Positions 16,041-24,436 of a stretch of 41,387 bases of DNA are shown piece after piece. The stretch covers positions 1-41,387 of the forward strand of contig CANRZY010000007.1 of the NCBI GenBank assembly GCA_947644625.1, written 5' to 3'. A program made the position numbers and the translations under genes. This DNA comes from an uncultured Pseudoflavonifractor sp. GTDB lineage: Bacteria > Bacillota > Clostridia > Oscillospirales > Oscillospiraceae. Every line of letters begins with the position of its first letter. The stretch's first letter is position 1. The notes beneath the pieces are model-generated. The model was not told where the DNA came from, did no database searches, and was given only the letters and a program-made list of their open reading frames with translations.

Positions 16041-18008
16041 TTAACACAGCTTGGCTCCTGCCGGGATGGCGTCGTCCACCATGATAAGGTGGAGCTTTTC
16101 CTCCCCCTGCTTGGTGTGGACGGCGGAGAGGAGCATACCTTGGCTCTCCTGGCCCATCATCTTCCGGGGGGGCAGGTTGACGATGGCAACCAGGGTCTTG
16201 CCAACCAGTTCCTCTGGCTCGTAGAACTTGTGAATTCCAGAAAGGATCTGCCGGTCGGTCCCCGTGCCGTCGTCCAGGGTGAATTTCAACAGCTTATCGC
16301 TCTTCTTTACCGCCTCACAGGCCTTGACCTTCACCGCCCGGAGGTCTGACTTGCAGAAGGTATCGAAGTCCACGCTTTCGGTGGTGAGAGGCTCCAGCTC
16401 AATGGCGGGAAGGGCGGCCTTTTTGGCCTGGGCTGCGATCTCCTCCAACTCAGCCAGCTCCTTTTCCACGTCGATCCGGGGGAAGAGATTCTCCCCCCGC
16501 ACGGTAGCCGCCCCGGCAGGCAGCGCGCCCCAGGTCCCGGCGCTGTCCCAGGTTTGGAGGGGAGCTCCCGCGCCGATCTGGAGGAAGATCTTTTCACAGC
16601 TTTCCGGCATAAAGGGAGTAAGGAGAACGGCGCACAGGCGGATGGTCTCCAAAAGGTTATACAGGACCCTGGCAAGCCGGGGACCGCTCTGCTCCATGTC
16701 CTTGGCAAGGGCCCAGGGGGCGTTCTCATCAATATACTTGTTGGCCCGCTGGACGACTTTGAAGATCTCCTCCAGGGCGTTCTGGAACTGGTACTTTTCC
16801 ATCTGTGCCTCGTACCGGTCCCGAAGGGAGGAGCCCATGTCCACCAAGGGCTTGTCCAGGGTATCATCGACTCTCTGGTCGGCGGGGAGGGCGGAACCGA
16901 AATACTTCTCCACCATGGAGACGGTACGGCTTACCAGATTCCCCAGATCGTTGGCGAGATCGGTGTTAATGGTCTGGATCAAAAGCTCGTTGGAGAAGTT
17001 GCCGTCGGAGCCAAAGGGGAAGGAGCGCAGCAGGAAGAAGCGCAGGGCGTCCACTCCAAACCGCTGGGCCAGCAGATAGGGATCCACCACGTTGCCCTTG
17101 CTCTTGGACATCTTGCCTCCGTCCAGCAGCAGCCAGCCGTGGCCGTAGACCTTCTTGGGAAGGGGCAGGTCCAGGCTCATGAGCATGGCGGGCCAGATGA
17201 TGGAGTGGAACCGGACGATCTCCTTGCCTACGAAGTGAACGTCGGCGGGCCAGAACTTCTCCAGGTCGTGATGCTCCCCGTTCATAAAGCCCAGGGCGGT
17301 CATGTAGTTGAAGAGGGCGTCGATCCACACATAGACCACATGACCCGGATCGAAGTCCACCGGGACCCCCCAGGTAAAGCTGGTCCGGGAGACGCACAGG
17401 TCCTCCAGACCGGGCTTAATGAAGTTGTTCACCATCTCGTGGACCCGGCTGCGGGGCTCCAGAAAGTCCGTATTTTCCAGCAGGTCCCGGACCTGGTCGG
17501 CGTACTTGGACAGGCGGAAGAAATAAGCCTCCTCCTCCGCGTCCTGGACCTCCCGGCCGCAGTCGGGACACTTGCCGTCCACCAGCTGGCTTTCCGTCCA
17601 AAAGCTTTCGCAGGGTTTGCAGTATTTGCCCACGTATTTGCCCTTGTAGATGTCTCCCTTGTCGTACATGGCCTTAAAAATTTTCTGAATGGCAGAGACA
17701 TGATAGCTGTCGGTGGTGCGGATAAACCGGTCGTTGGAAATGTTCATCAGCTTCCACAGGTCCAGAACGCCCTTTTCTCCTTCCACGATCCGGTCTACGT
17801 ACTCCTTGGGGGTGACGCCCGCCTCCCCGGCCTTGTCCTCGATCTTCTGGCCGTGCTCGTCGGTGCCGGTGAGGAACATGACCTCGTAGCCTTTGAGCCG
17901 CTTATACCGGGCCATGGCGTCGGTGGCTACGGTGCAGTAGGTGTGTCCGATGTGGAGCTTGTCGGACGGATAGTAGATGGGGGTGGTGATATAAAATTTC
18001 TCAGGCAT
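16041..18008 (-). CDS. metG: Methionine-tRNA ligase
   Basis: 655 residues. The class I signatures are a HIGH box (KLHIGHTY, about residue 20) and KMSKS (about 299-303). A CxxC...CxxC zinc knuckle (YCKPCES and GKCPDCGRE, about 130-150) sits in the CP insertion. A C-terminal EMAP/OB-fold tRNA-binding domain (about 550-655: FCKSDLRAVKVKACEAV) is fused, as in many Firmicutes. It charges initiator and elongator tRNA-Met. The ATG at 18008 is 9 bases after GGAGG; a second ATG two codons upstream is too close to it. It overlaps the stop of the membrane protein gene by a few bases, so the two genes are translationally coupled. Confidence 0.97.
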   Translation of the reverse strand: MPEKFYITTPIYYPSDKLHIGHTYCTVATDAMARYKRLKGYEVMFLTGTDEHGQKIEDKAGEAGVTPKEYVDRIVEGEKGVLDLWKLMNISNDRFIRTTDSYHVSAIQKIFKAMYDKGDIYKGKYVGKYCKPCESFWTESQLVDGKCPDCGREVQDAEEEAYFFRLSKYADQVRDLLENTDFLEPRSRVHEMVNNFIKPGLEDLCVSRTSFTWGVPVDFDPGHVVYVWIDALFNYMTALGFMNGEHHDLEKFWPADVHFVGKEIVRFHSIIWPAMLMSLDLPLPKKVYGHGWLLLDGGKMSKSKGNVVDPYLLAQRFGVDALRFFLLRSFPFGSDGNFSNELLIQTINTDLANDLGNLVSRTVSMVEKYFGSALPADQRVDDTLDKPLVDMGSSLRDRYEAQMEKYQFQNALEEIFKVVQRANKYIDENAPWALAKDMEQSGPRLARVLYNLLETIRLCAVLLTPFMPESCEKIFLQIGAGAPLQTWDSAGTWGALPAGAATVRGENLFPRIDVEKELAELEEIAAQAKKAALPAIELEPLTTESVDFDTFCKSDLRAVKVKACEAVKKSDKLLKFTLDDGTGTDRQILSGIHKFYEPEELVGKTLVAIVNLPPRKMMGQESQGMLLSAVHTKQGEEKLHLIMVDDAIPAGAKLC

Positions 18009-18846
18009 GTTCATCGGCCTCCGTTTTCTCTTCCGCCGGAGGCTCCTCCACCGGCGGGTGATTCAAAATGAGCAGGACATGGGTAGTCAGGTACAGGACC
18101 GCGAAAAGGTGGCGGAAGAGATCCGCCGTGCCGTGCCGGTCTGCCAAGGTCACCAGGGAGAAGTAGATCCCGGACAGACAGAAAAAGACGGCCTGCCGGG
18201 GTTTGCCGTTTCCAAAGGAAAACCCGGCGATAAAGTAGAGCCCCAGAAGGGAGGAGACGATGGCAAAAACCTCATAGAGATAATCCTGGACCACCGGGTC
18301 GGCGGCCCGGGATTGGTAGGCGCAGATCAGCCACACACAGTAGAGAACACAGGGCTCCAGGGTGGACAGACTTTGGCTGCCGCCACGCTTTTGAAGGATG
18401 GCCCGGCTCCAAAAAAACACGCAGGGAAGGCTTCCGAGGCAAAGGGCGATCCGCAGGGGGGGGAGGATCCTGGAGGCGGCTTTGGCAAAGGCGGTCTCTC
18501 CCGCATAAGTGGAGGCGCCGTTCACCGTGTACTCCATGATCTCCAGACCGCCGCTCACAAGAAGGAGCATGGCAGAAAGGATGAGAGCGGTGGCGGCCAG
18601 GGTGTTCTGACCTCCTGCGGCAAAGGCGGTTTCCCAGGAAAGACGGTCCTTTTCCCTCCAGCACAGAAAGAGAAACAGCAGGACCATGCAGGCAGAAAAG
18701 ACCATCAGGACCGTGGCGGAGGGAGCGCCGGAGATAGCCAGGGCGGTATCCGGTTCAAAGCCGGTGGCAAGCTGCCACTTCCGAAGGGCGAATCCCGCCG
18801 CTCCGCCCAGCAGGGCCAGAGCAGCCGGGAGAATTTTTTTTCCCAT
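18001..18846 (-). CDS. Unknown multi-pass membrane protein upstream of metG
   Basis: 281 residues with about seven predicted hydrophobic helices, a basic N-terminus (MGKKILPAALALLGG) and a charged Glu/Pro-rich tail (PPVEEPPAEEKTEADEHA). I do not recognise a family and it has no visible catalytic motif. ATG at 18846 after AGAGAGG. It shares a promoter (18888-18916) and transcript with metG, but that is probably a matter of gene order rather than function. Confidence 0.7.
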   Translation of the reverse strand: MGKKILPAALALLGGAAGFALRKWQLATGFEPDTALAISGAPSATVLMVFSACMVLLFLFLCWREKDRLSWETAFAAGGQNTLAATALILSAMLLLVSGGLEIMEYTVNGASTYAGETAFAKAASRILPPLRIALCLGSLPCVFFWSRAILQKRGGSQSLSTLEPCVLYCVWLICAYQSRAADPVVQDYLYEVFAIVSSLLGLYFIAGFSFGNGKPRQAVFFCLSGIYFSLVTLADRHGTADLFRHLFAVLYLTTHVLLILNHPPVEEPPAEEKTEADEHA

Positions 18847-18887
18847 GATATCGATCCTCTCTATGGGGTGAAATTTTATGAATACAT

Positions 18888-18916
18888 AGTATAACATATT
18901 TTTTCCCATTTGAAAA
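18888..18916 (-). promoter_or_regulatory. Promoter for the membrane protein-metG unit
   Basis: Minus strand: TTTTCA (18911-18916), 17 bp, TATACT (18888-18893), about 42 bp before the start codon. It sits just upstream of the gene and just after the ybaK stop. Confidence 0.6.
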
Positions 18917-18935
18917 GTAGTCCGGACCGGAAGGC

Positions 18936-19415
18936 TCACATACGGGTCACCGCCGCGAAGGAGGCCCCTGACAGAGAGGCCAGGGCCTGGGGAGAAAGAG
19001 TCACCTGACGTCCGATCTTTCCGGCGGAGACCGTCATTTCGGAAAGGTCCTCCGCCGAGGCGTCGATCACCGTCCCAAACCGCTTTTTCATACCCAGGGG
19101 GGAGCAGCCCCCATGGATATAGCCGGTGAGGGGGAGCAGTTGGGCCTGCTTGAGCATTTCAACGGACTTTTCCCCCACCGCTTTGGCGGCGGCCTTTAGG
19201 TCCAGTTCCTTTTCCACCGGGATCACAAAGACGTGGTGGTTTTTGGAGGCCCCAGCCGTCACCAGGGTCTTGAAGCAGGTCTCAGGGGCCACACCCAGCC
19301 GTTTTGCCGCCGTCACCCCGTCCAAAGCGCCGTCGGATACATCGTAGGCGTGGGGGGTGTAAGGGATCTTTTTTTGATCCAGCAGCCGCATCACATTGGT
19401 TTTTTCCTCCGCCAT
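18936..19415 (-). CDS. ybaK: YbaK/EbsC-type Cys-tRNA(Pro) deacylase
   Basis: 159 residues, the usual length. Family blocks include the conserved catalytic Lys region (FKTLVTAGA), VIPVEKELDLKAAAKAVG, and GGCSPLGMKK. The enzyme hydrolyses mischarged Cys-tRNA(Pro) in trans, a quality-control role for ProRS. ATG at 19415 after AGAGGTG. It is divergent from the M42 aminopeptidase and driven by overlapping promoters (19418-19480). Confidence 0.92.
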   Translation of the reverse strand: MAEEKTNVMRLLDQKKIPYTPHAYDVSDGALDGVTAAKRLGVAPETCFKTLVTAGASKNHHVFVIPVEKELDLKAAAKAVGEKSVEMLKQAQLLPLTGYIHGGCSPLGMKKRFGTVIDASAEDLSEMTVSAGKIGRQVTLSPQALASLSGASFAAVTRM

Positions 19416-19417
19416 CG

Positions 19418-19446
19418 TTGAAACACCTCTCCGGTCGTGGTATGAT
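19418..19446 (+). promoter_or_regulatory. Promoter for the M42 aminopeptidase
   Basis: TTGAAA (19418-19423), 17 bp, TATGAT (19441-19446). It begins only three bases from the ybaK start codon; predicted start near 19453. Confidence 0.75.
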
Positions 19447-19451
19447 ATGTT

Positions 19452-19480
19452 ATTATAGCCCAAGGAAAGGGGAAATTCAA
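19452..19480 (-). promoter_or_regulatory. Promoter for ybaK, opposed to the M42 promoter
   Basis: Minus strand: TTGAAT (19475-19480), 17 bp, TATAAT (19452-19457). Its -10 starts 6 bp after the -10 of the plus-strand promoter, so both cannot be occupied at once. Confidence 0.75.
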
Positions 19481-19482
19481 AT

Positions 19483-20529
19483 ATGAAATGGGACGTGACG
19501 CCCTATCGGGAAACGGTAATGAACTATGCCAAGGCGCTTTTGGAGCAGGACAGTCCCAGCGGCTTTACCGCAAGGGCGGTAGATGCCGCCGAGGCCATGG
19601 CCCGCGAGCTGGGGCTGGAGACCCGGCGGAGCCGGAAGGGGAACCTGACCATCCTGGTCCCCGGACGGGATCACAGCAAAACGGTAGGCCTCTGCGCCCA
19701 TGTGGATACTCTGGGGCTCATGGTCCGCTCCATCACTGGGGAGGGCCGGCTCCTCATTACCCCCATCGGAGGTCCGCTGCTGCCCACCCTGGACGGGGAA
19801 TACTGCCGGATCTATACCCGGAAGGGGCAGGTCTATACCGGAACCGTTCTCTCCCTGTCCCCCGCCGCCCATGTGGAGGACGACGCCCGGACAAGGCCCA
19901 GGGACGATAAAAATATGGCCGTGCGCCTGGACGAGGTAGTCTATTCCAAAGAGGATGTGGAAAAGCTGGGGATCGGGGTGGGGGACTATGTCTGCTACGA
20001 CCCCAAAACGGAGGTCACCCCCTCCGGGTTTATCAAATCCCGGTTCCTGGACGACAAGGTAAGCGCCGCCTGTATCCTCACGGCCCTGAAGCTGATGAAG
20101 GACAAGGGACAGAAGCCCCGGTACGATGTGGAGGCCACCTTTACCGTCTATGAGGAGGTGGGCCACGGCGGAGCCACCTTCAGCGCCCAGCTTTTCGAGC
20201 TGCTGGCGGTGGACATGGGCTGTATTGGGGAGGAACTGAGCTGCACCGAGGAGCAGGTCTCCATCTGCGCCAAGGACTCGGCAGGACCCTTCGACTATGA
20301 GCTGGTCTCCCGGCTCATCACCCTCTCGGAGGAGCATGGGGTAGACTACGCCGTGGATGTGTATCCCCACTACTCCTCCGACGCCGCCGTGGCCTGGAAG
20401 GCGGGAAACGACCTGCCCGCTGCCCTCATCGGTCCCGGCGTCCATGCCTCCCACGGCATGGAGCGGACCCACTGGAACGGGTTGAAGGCCACCATTGAGC
20501 TGATCGGCCTCTACCTGGCTGCGGAGTGA
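19483..20529 (+). CDS. M42 family metallo-aminopeptidase
   Basis: 348 residues, the typical length. Metal ligands: AHVDTLG (about 71-77, His72 and Asp74), LDDK (about 189-192), EEVGHGG (about 224-230, catalytic/metal Glu), and the HxxxxHG C-terminal block (GVHASHGMERTHW). M42 enzymes form dodecameric cages that trim peptides; many are Co- or Zn-dependent glutamyl or leucyl aminopeptidases. ATG at 19483 after AAGGAAAGGGG. Standalone unit with its own promoter and a terminator at 20556-20594. Confidence 0.92.
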   Translation: MKWDVTPYRETVMNYAKALLEQDSPSGFTARAVDAAEAMARELGLETRRSRKGNLTILVPGRDHSKTVGLCAHVDTLGLMVRSITGEGRLLITPIGGPLLPTLDGEYCRIYTRKGQVYTGTVLSLSPAAHVEDDARTRPRDDKNMAVRLDEVVYSKEDVEKLGIGVGDYVCYDPKTEVTPSGFIKSRFLDDKVSAACILTALKLMKDKGQKPRYDVEATFTVYEEVGHGGATFSAQLFELLAVDMGCIGEELSCTEEQVSICAKDSAGPFDYELVSRLITLSEEHGVDYAVDVYPHYSSDAAVAWKAGNDLPAALIGPGVHASHGMERTHWNGLKATIELIGLYLAAE

Positions 20530-20555
20530 ACCTTTCTAGAATTCCATCTTTTGGC

Positions 20556-20594
20556 GAAAACGGACAAAACGGGCTTCCCGTTTTGTCCGTTTTC
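20556..20594 (+). terminator. Long hairpin terminator after the M42 gene
   Basis: 18-bp perfect stem (20556-20573 with 20577-20594), 3-base loop, arms starting and ending with GAAAA/TTTTC. A second short C5/G5 hairpin follows (about 20601-20615). The T run is short, so efficiency is uncertain. Confidence 0.75.
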
Positions 20595-20637
20595 AACGTT
20601 GCCCCCTTTGGGGGGTATGATAAAATATTGACAATAG

Positions 20638-20655
20638 GGCTGAGAAGCCTCAGCC
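20638..20655 (+). repeat. Hairpin in the leader of the flavin reductase gene
   Basis: GGCTGAG, AAGC, CTCAGCC: perfect 7-bp stem, 14 bp upstream of the AAGGAG ribosome site of the gene at 20682. It may stabilise the mRNA 5' end. A TATGAT-type -10 lies at 20616-20621 but its -35 is poor, so the start site is uncertain. Confidence 0.5.
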
Positions 20656-20681
20656 ACATAACAAAGAAGGAGAGCTTGTCT

Positions 20682-22790
20682 ATGAAAAAGCGTATCACCG
20701 CCCTGGCCCTGGCCTTCGCCATGGTCCTGGGCACCACCGCACTGGCTGCCGGGGGGACGAAGACTATCTCCGTCACTCCCATGGAGCTGAACATCAACGG
20801 GCAGACGGTAACTCCCACCAAGTCCGACGGAACCGCCGCTGAGGCCTTTTCCTATGAAGGGGCGACCTACCTTCCCATGCGGTATCTCTGCGAGCTGCTG
20901 GGGATCACCGTGGATTGGGACAAGAACGCCCCCGACGTTGCCAAGCTGGTGAGCGACAAGCTCACTCTGCCCGCTGCTCCTACGGGAACAAAGGAACTGA
21001 AGGACGGAAGTTATACCGGAACGGGCCGGGGGAACAACGGAAGCGTGAAGGTCTCCGTTACCGTCTCTGGTGGGGCCATTACAGCCGTCAATGTCACCGA
21101 GCACGCCGAGACCACCGGAATAAGCGACCCCGCTATTGAGCGTATTCCCGCCGCCATTGTGGCCGATCAGAGCGTGGCGGTGGACACCGTCTCCGGCGCC
21201 ACCAATACCTCCAACGCCATTCTCACCGCCGTGAAGGACTGCATTACCCAGGCCGGCGGCAGCGTGGAGGCCTGGTCCGTTAAGGAAGAGAAGGAAGCCT
21301 CCACCAAGGTGGAAGAGTACACCGCCGATGTGGTGGTGGTGGGCGGCGGAGGCTCCGGTTCCGCCGCGGCCATGGCCGCCAACGACCAGGGAGCCAAGGT
21401 TATCCTGATTGAGAAGGCTGCCAGGGTAGGCGGATCCTCCGCCATGTCCGGTGGCATGGCCGCCCTAAACAGCTCGTTGCAGAAGGCGGATCCCACCGTG
21501 GATTTTACCGCCTCCCAGTGGCTGAAGGACTGGCTGGCCCAGCAGAACTACATGGTCTCCGGACCTATGATCTATAAGTTCATTACCGAGTCCGGTGAGA
21601 CGGTGGACTGGCTGATGGACAAGGGCGTGGTATTCGACTTTGTGGGCCACCATCAGGAGGCCTTGGCCGACAGCCCCTTCAAGACCTATCACAAATGGGC
21701 GGGCAACGGCCTTGCCGCCGCCCTGTCCTCCATGCTGGAGGGCCTGGCAGACAACGGCGGTCAGGTGATGACGGAGACCACCGGTGTTGAAGTCCTGATG
21801 GAGAACGGCCATGCGGCCGGGGTCGTAGCCACCAGGGCTGACGGCACCACCGTGAAGATCCACGCCAAGAGCGTGGTCCTGGCTACCGGCGGTTACGGCG
21901 CCAGCGGCGAGGAGATGGAGCGGGTGTTGGGCTATAAGGCCAACGGCATCAACTCCGGCGGCCAGACCGGCGACGGCATCCGTATGGGAATCGCCGCGGG
22001 AGCGGCCACCGAGGGCTATACCAATGTGGAGTTCCATGGCGCCCATTCCGCCTTCGACCTGATCGCCGAGCTGTCCGTCAGCGGTGACAGTCTGAACCAT
22101 ATGGCGGTGAGCCCCAGCGCCCTGTGGGTCAATGTGGACGGCTACCGGTTTACCAACGAGGACATTTGCTATGACAGCTCCTACATCGGCAACGTCACTG
22201 CCGCCCAGGGAGATCACTACTATGTGCTGGTGGACCAGCATTTTGTGGACACTCTGGCCAACAAGGGCGAGATCGGTCTGGGCGTGACCAAGTCCGGTGC
22301 CGGCTTTGGCAGCAATCCCCCGGCCTATAACGAGACCTGGCCCACCCTAAAGGAGGAACTGGAGGCTGGCCTGGCCAACGGCGTCACCGTCAAGGCCGAC
22401 ACGCTGGAAGAGCTGGCTGAGAAGGCCGGTATCAACGCCAAGAACCTGGTGGACACGGTGGAGACCTATAATGCCGCCTGTGCCGCCGGTGTGGATGATA
22501 TGTACAGCAAAGAATCCATGTTCATGGTCCCCGTGAAGGAGGGCCCCTACTATCTCATCATGGGCCGGACCACCGAGCTGTGTAGCCTGGGCGGACTGAA
22601 GATCACCACCGGCATGGAGGTGGTGGACGAGAACAACCAGGTCATTCCCGGTCTCTATTCCGCCGGTGTGGACTGCTCCGGCAGCATGTATAATAACGCC
22701 TATGTGTCCTATGAGGGCGTCACCATGGGCTGGGTCATGACCTCCGGCCGCCTGGCGGGTGAGAACGCCGGCGCTTACGCCAAAAAGTAA
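20682..22790 (+). CDS. Secreted FMN/FAD flavin reductase (fumarate reductase-like)
   Basis: 702 residues. Signal peptide 1-23 (no lipobox Cys). A copper-amine-oxidase-type stalk domain at about 28-85 (ITVDWDK). An FMN-binding domain at about 105-195 with VDTVSGATNTS, in which Thr174 fits the ApbE flavinylation motif. An FAD-binding reductase domain from about 215: ADVVVVGGGGSGSAAAMAA (Rossmann) to the C-terminus (GLYSAGVDCSGSMYNNAY). Such proteins are extracellular reductases that take electrons via a covalent FMN and reduce fumarate, urocanate or other unsaturated acids. The substrate cannot be read here. ATG at 20682 after AAGGAG. No ApbE is nearby. A PucR-type regulator follows. Confidence 0.9.
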   Translation: MKKRITALALAFAMVLGTTALAAGGTKTISVTPMELNINGQTVTPTKSDGTAAEAFSYEGATYLPMRYLCELLGITVDWDKNAPDVAKLVSDKLTLPAAPTGTKELKDGSYTGTGRGNNGSVKVSVTVSGGAITAVNVTEHAETTGISDPAIERIPAAIVADQSVAVDTVSGATNTSNAILTAVKDCITQAGGSVEAWSVKEEKEASTKVEEYTADVVVVGGGGSGSAAAMAANDQGAKVILIEKAARVGGSSAMSGGMAALNSSLQKADPTVDFTASQWLKDWLAQQNYMVSGPMIYKFITESGETVDWLMDKGVVFDFVGHHQEALADSPFKTYHKWAGNGLAAALSSMLEGLADNGGQVMTETTGVEVLMENGHAAGVVATRADGTTVKIHAKSVVLATGGYGASGEEMERVLGYKANGINSGGQTGDGIRMGIAAGAATEGYTNVEFHGAHSAFDLIAELSVSGDSLNHMAVSPSALWVNVDGYRFTNEDICYDSSYIGNVTAAQGDHYYVLVDQHFVDTLANKGEIGLGVTKSGAGFGSNPPAYNETWPTLKEELEAGLANGVTVKADTLEELAEKAGINAKNLVDTVETYNAACAAGVDDMYSKESMFMVPVKEGPYYLIMGRTTELCSLGGLKITTGMEVVDENNQVIPGLYSAGVDCSGSMYNNAYVSYEGVTMGWVMTSGRLAGENAGAYAKK

Positions 22791-22817
22791 TTTCACGTTT
22801 TACTCTCTCCTTTTAAA

Positions 22818-22852
22818 GACCGGGCCGGCAGGGACTCTCTGCCGGCCCGGTC
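22818..22852 (+). terminator. Terminator after the flavin reductase gene
   Basis: 14-bp GC-rich stem (22818-22831 with 22839-22852), 7-base loop. The T run on the plus strand is weak (ccATTTCC), so it acts by hairpin strength. Confidence 0.75.
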
Positions 22853-22867
22853 CCATTTCCGGCGTCC

Positions 22868-22919
22868 TTTTGTCCACAAAACAGGATTTCTTGCCGCTCT
22901 CCCTTTTTTGTGGTATGAT
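22868..22919 (+). promoter_or_regulatory. Promoter and flanking palindrome for the PucR-type gene
   Basis: TTGCCG (22891-22896), 17 bp, TATGAT (22914-22919). Ten bases upstream of the -35 lies a palindrome, TTTTGT CC ACAAAA (22868-22881), a possible binding site. Confidence 0.65.
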
Positions 22920-22940
22920 ACCGGCAAAGGGGTGAGCCAT

Positions 22941-24143
22941 ATGACGGCAGAGGAGCAAAGGACCGTGGATCACGCCGCCCGATCCCTGCTGATGGCGGCG
23001 GCAGAGCAAAAGGGGGCCCAGCGGGTGCTGGATACGGCTTATGGATTGCTGGAACTGCCCATCCTGCTCAACGATCAGGTTTTTCATCCCATTGCCTGGG
23101 TGGGGCCGGAGGGGTTCGGTCCGGAGAGGATGCGGCGCAAGGACAGCGGCGATTCCGTAAAAATGCGCCAGTGGATGCAAAAGGTCAAGGCCAGCCATGG
23201 GGAACCCATCATTGATGAGGACGGAGACCCATACCGGGTGATGTGCTGCGACGTCCATGTGCGGGGGATCGAGGTGGCCAAGCTGAGCATATATGAGCTT
23301 CGCCCTTTCCGCCCAACGGATCCGGCGGTGCTGAAGCTGCTCTCCAGGGCGTTGGCCTGTGTGCTGGGAGAGGATGAAGGACGGCCCCCGGAACAGAGGA
23401 TGGGCAACCTGATGCGGAACCTGCTCCAGGGGGAGATGTCATCGGCGGAGATAGAGCGGGCCCTGGTCCTCTTCCAGATCCCAAAGGAGAGGAAACGGCA
23501 GGTCCTGGTCCTCCGGGATATCCAGGGGGATAGCATCGACTATCCCAGCATAGAGACCCGGTGTTTTTATCAACTGGGGGGTACCGCCATTACCCTGGGC
23601 GACAGGGTGGTATGCCTGCTGGAGGAGGAGAGGGACCGGGAGATCATCGCCCGCTTTGCGGAGAAAAACCGTATGCGCGGTGGGCTGAGCGACCTCTTTC
23701 TTCCTCTCCCCGGCCTCCGGGATCACTATGCCCAGGGGCTTTTTGCCCTAAGCCAGGCGGAGCATGAGAAAAAGATCTTGTTGGAGTACAGGGACTGTCT
23801 GGCCCGGGACGTGGCGGAGCACTGTCTTCGGGATCGGGGGGTGGAGTCCTTTTGCCGGCCGGAGATCCTGCGGCTGTGGGAGTATGACAGGAACCACGGC
23901 ACCGATTATATGGAGACCCTGCAAAGCTACTGTCAAAACCTGTGCAGCGTTACCGAGACCGCCCGGGCCAGCTTTCTCCACTATAATACCGTCAAATACC
24001 GGCTGAAGGTCATTCGGGATATTGCCGATATGGGGGAGCTTCGGGGACAGGATATTTTTGAATTTTGGCTCTCCTTCCGGCTCCTGGGGCTGAAGGAGCC
24101 CTCCATTGACCCCCTTCCCCTTGACATTCCGGAAAAAGGGTGA
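22941..24143 (+). CDS. PucR/CdaR-type transcriptional regulator
   Basis: 400 residues. The C-terminal HTH_30 domain (about 345-390) reads TARASFLHYNTVKYRLKVIR, the PucR/CdaR signature, preceded by the conserved leucine-rich segment (METLQSYCQNLCSV). The N-terminal 300 residues are a sensory part without a recognised ligand domain. ATG at 22941 after AAGGGGTG. PucR-type proteins usually activate catabolic or transport genes; the neighbouring flavin reductase is a plausible target but nothing in the sequence proves it. The promoter of glyQS overlaps its last codons. Confidence 0.8.
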   Translation: MTAEEQRTVDHAARSLLMAAAEQKGAQRVLDTAYGLLELPILLNDQVFHPIAWVGPEGFGPERMRRKDSGDSVKMRQWMQKVKASHGEPIIDEDGDPYRVMCCDVHVRGIEVAKLSIYELRPFRPTDPAVLKLLSRALACVLGEDEGRPPEQRMGNLMRNLLQGEMSSAEIERALVLFQIPKERKRQVLVLRDIQGDSIDYPSIETRCFYQLGGTAITLGDRVVCLLEEERDREIIARFAEKNRMRGGLSDLFLPLPGLRDHYAQGLFALSQAEHEKKILLEYRDCLARDVAEHCLRDRGVESFCRPEILRLWEYDRNHGTDYMETLQSYCQNLCSVTETARASFLHYNTVKYRLKVIRDIADMGELRGQDIFEFWLSFRLLGLKEPSIDPLPLDIPEKG

Positions 24144-24149
24144 TAAAAT
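24121..24149 (+). promoter_or_regulatory. T-box/glyQS promoter inside the end of the PucR-type gene
   Basis: TTGACA (24121-24126), 17 bp, TAAAAT (24144-24149). The -35 lies within the last codons of the upstream gene and the -10 directly abuts its stop codon. Confidence 0.8.
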
Positions 24150-24159
24150 TGCCCCACAA

Positions 24160-24383
24160 ACAGCGATGAACGGGAAGAGTAAGCGGTGTGTTCCAGTAAG
24201 AGAGAGGGGCCGGACGGTGCAAGGCCCCCTGAAACCCCGCCCAAGGCCCCCGGAAGCTATGGGGAGGAAATGCCCCGTCGGTCCCCGCCGTTACCGGGTC
24301 AGAGTGTCCCTTTTATGAGGGAAATTCAGGTGGAAACACGGACTTTCAAGTTCGCCCTGAGCCTATGGCTCAGGGCGATTTTT
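24160..24383 (+). ncRNA. Glycine T-box leader
   Basis: The leader reads GGGAAGAGTAAGC, then a G/C-rich stem I region with AGAGAG, then AGAGTG and the antiterminator bulge GGTGGAAACACGG. The exposed TGGA (24331-24334) complements the UCCA end of tRNA-Gly (discriminator U). TCAGG (24326-24330) pairs with CCTGA (24356-24360), and CGGA (24339-24342) with TTCG (24351-24354); the alternative is a 12-bp hairpin (24352-24363 with 24367-24378) followed by TTTTT. The two folds share 24351-24363. I could not fix the specifier codon with certainty; a GGC lies in the 3' part of stem I. Confidence 0.8.
24352..24383 (+). terminator. T-box terminator upstream of glyQS
   Basis: 12-bp stem (24352-24363 with 24367-24378), 3-base loop, then T5. 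It overlaps the T-box antiterminator arm. Confidence 0.85.
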
Positions 24384-24436
24384 GTCTGTGAAATAGGGTG
24401 TCTTTTCAAAACATTTTTATAAAAGGAGCGAGCAGC

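Noticed and set aside
16554-18071. Long plus-strand frame opposite metG
   Set aside because: Antisense shadow of a clear metG; no ribosome site and no family motif.
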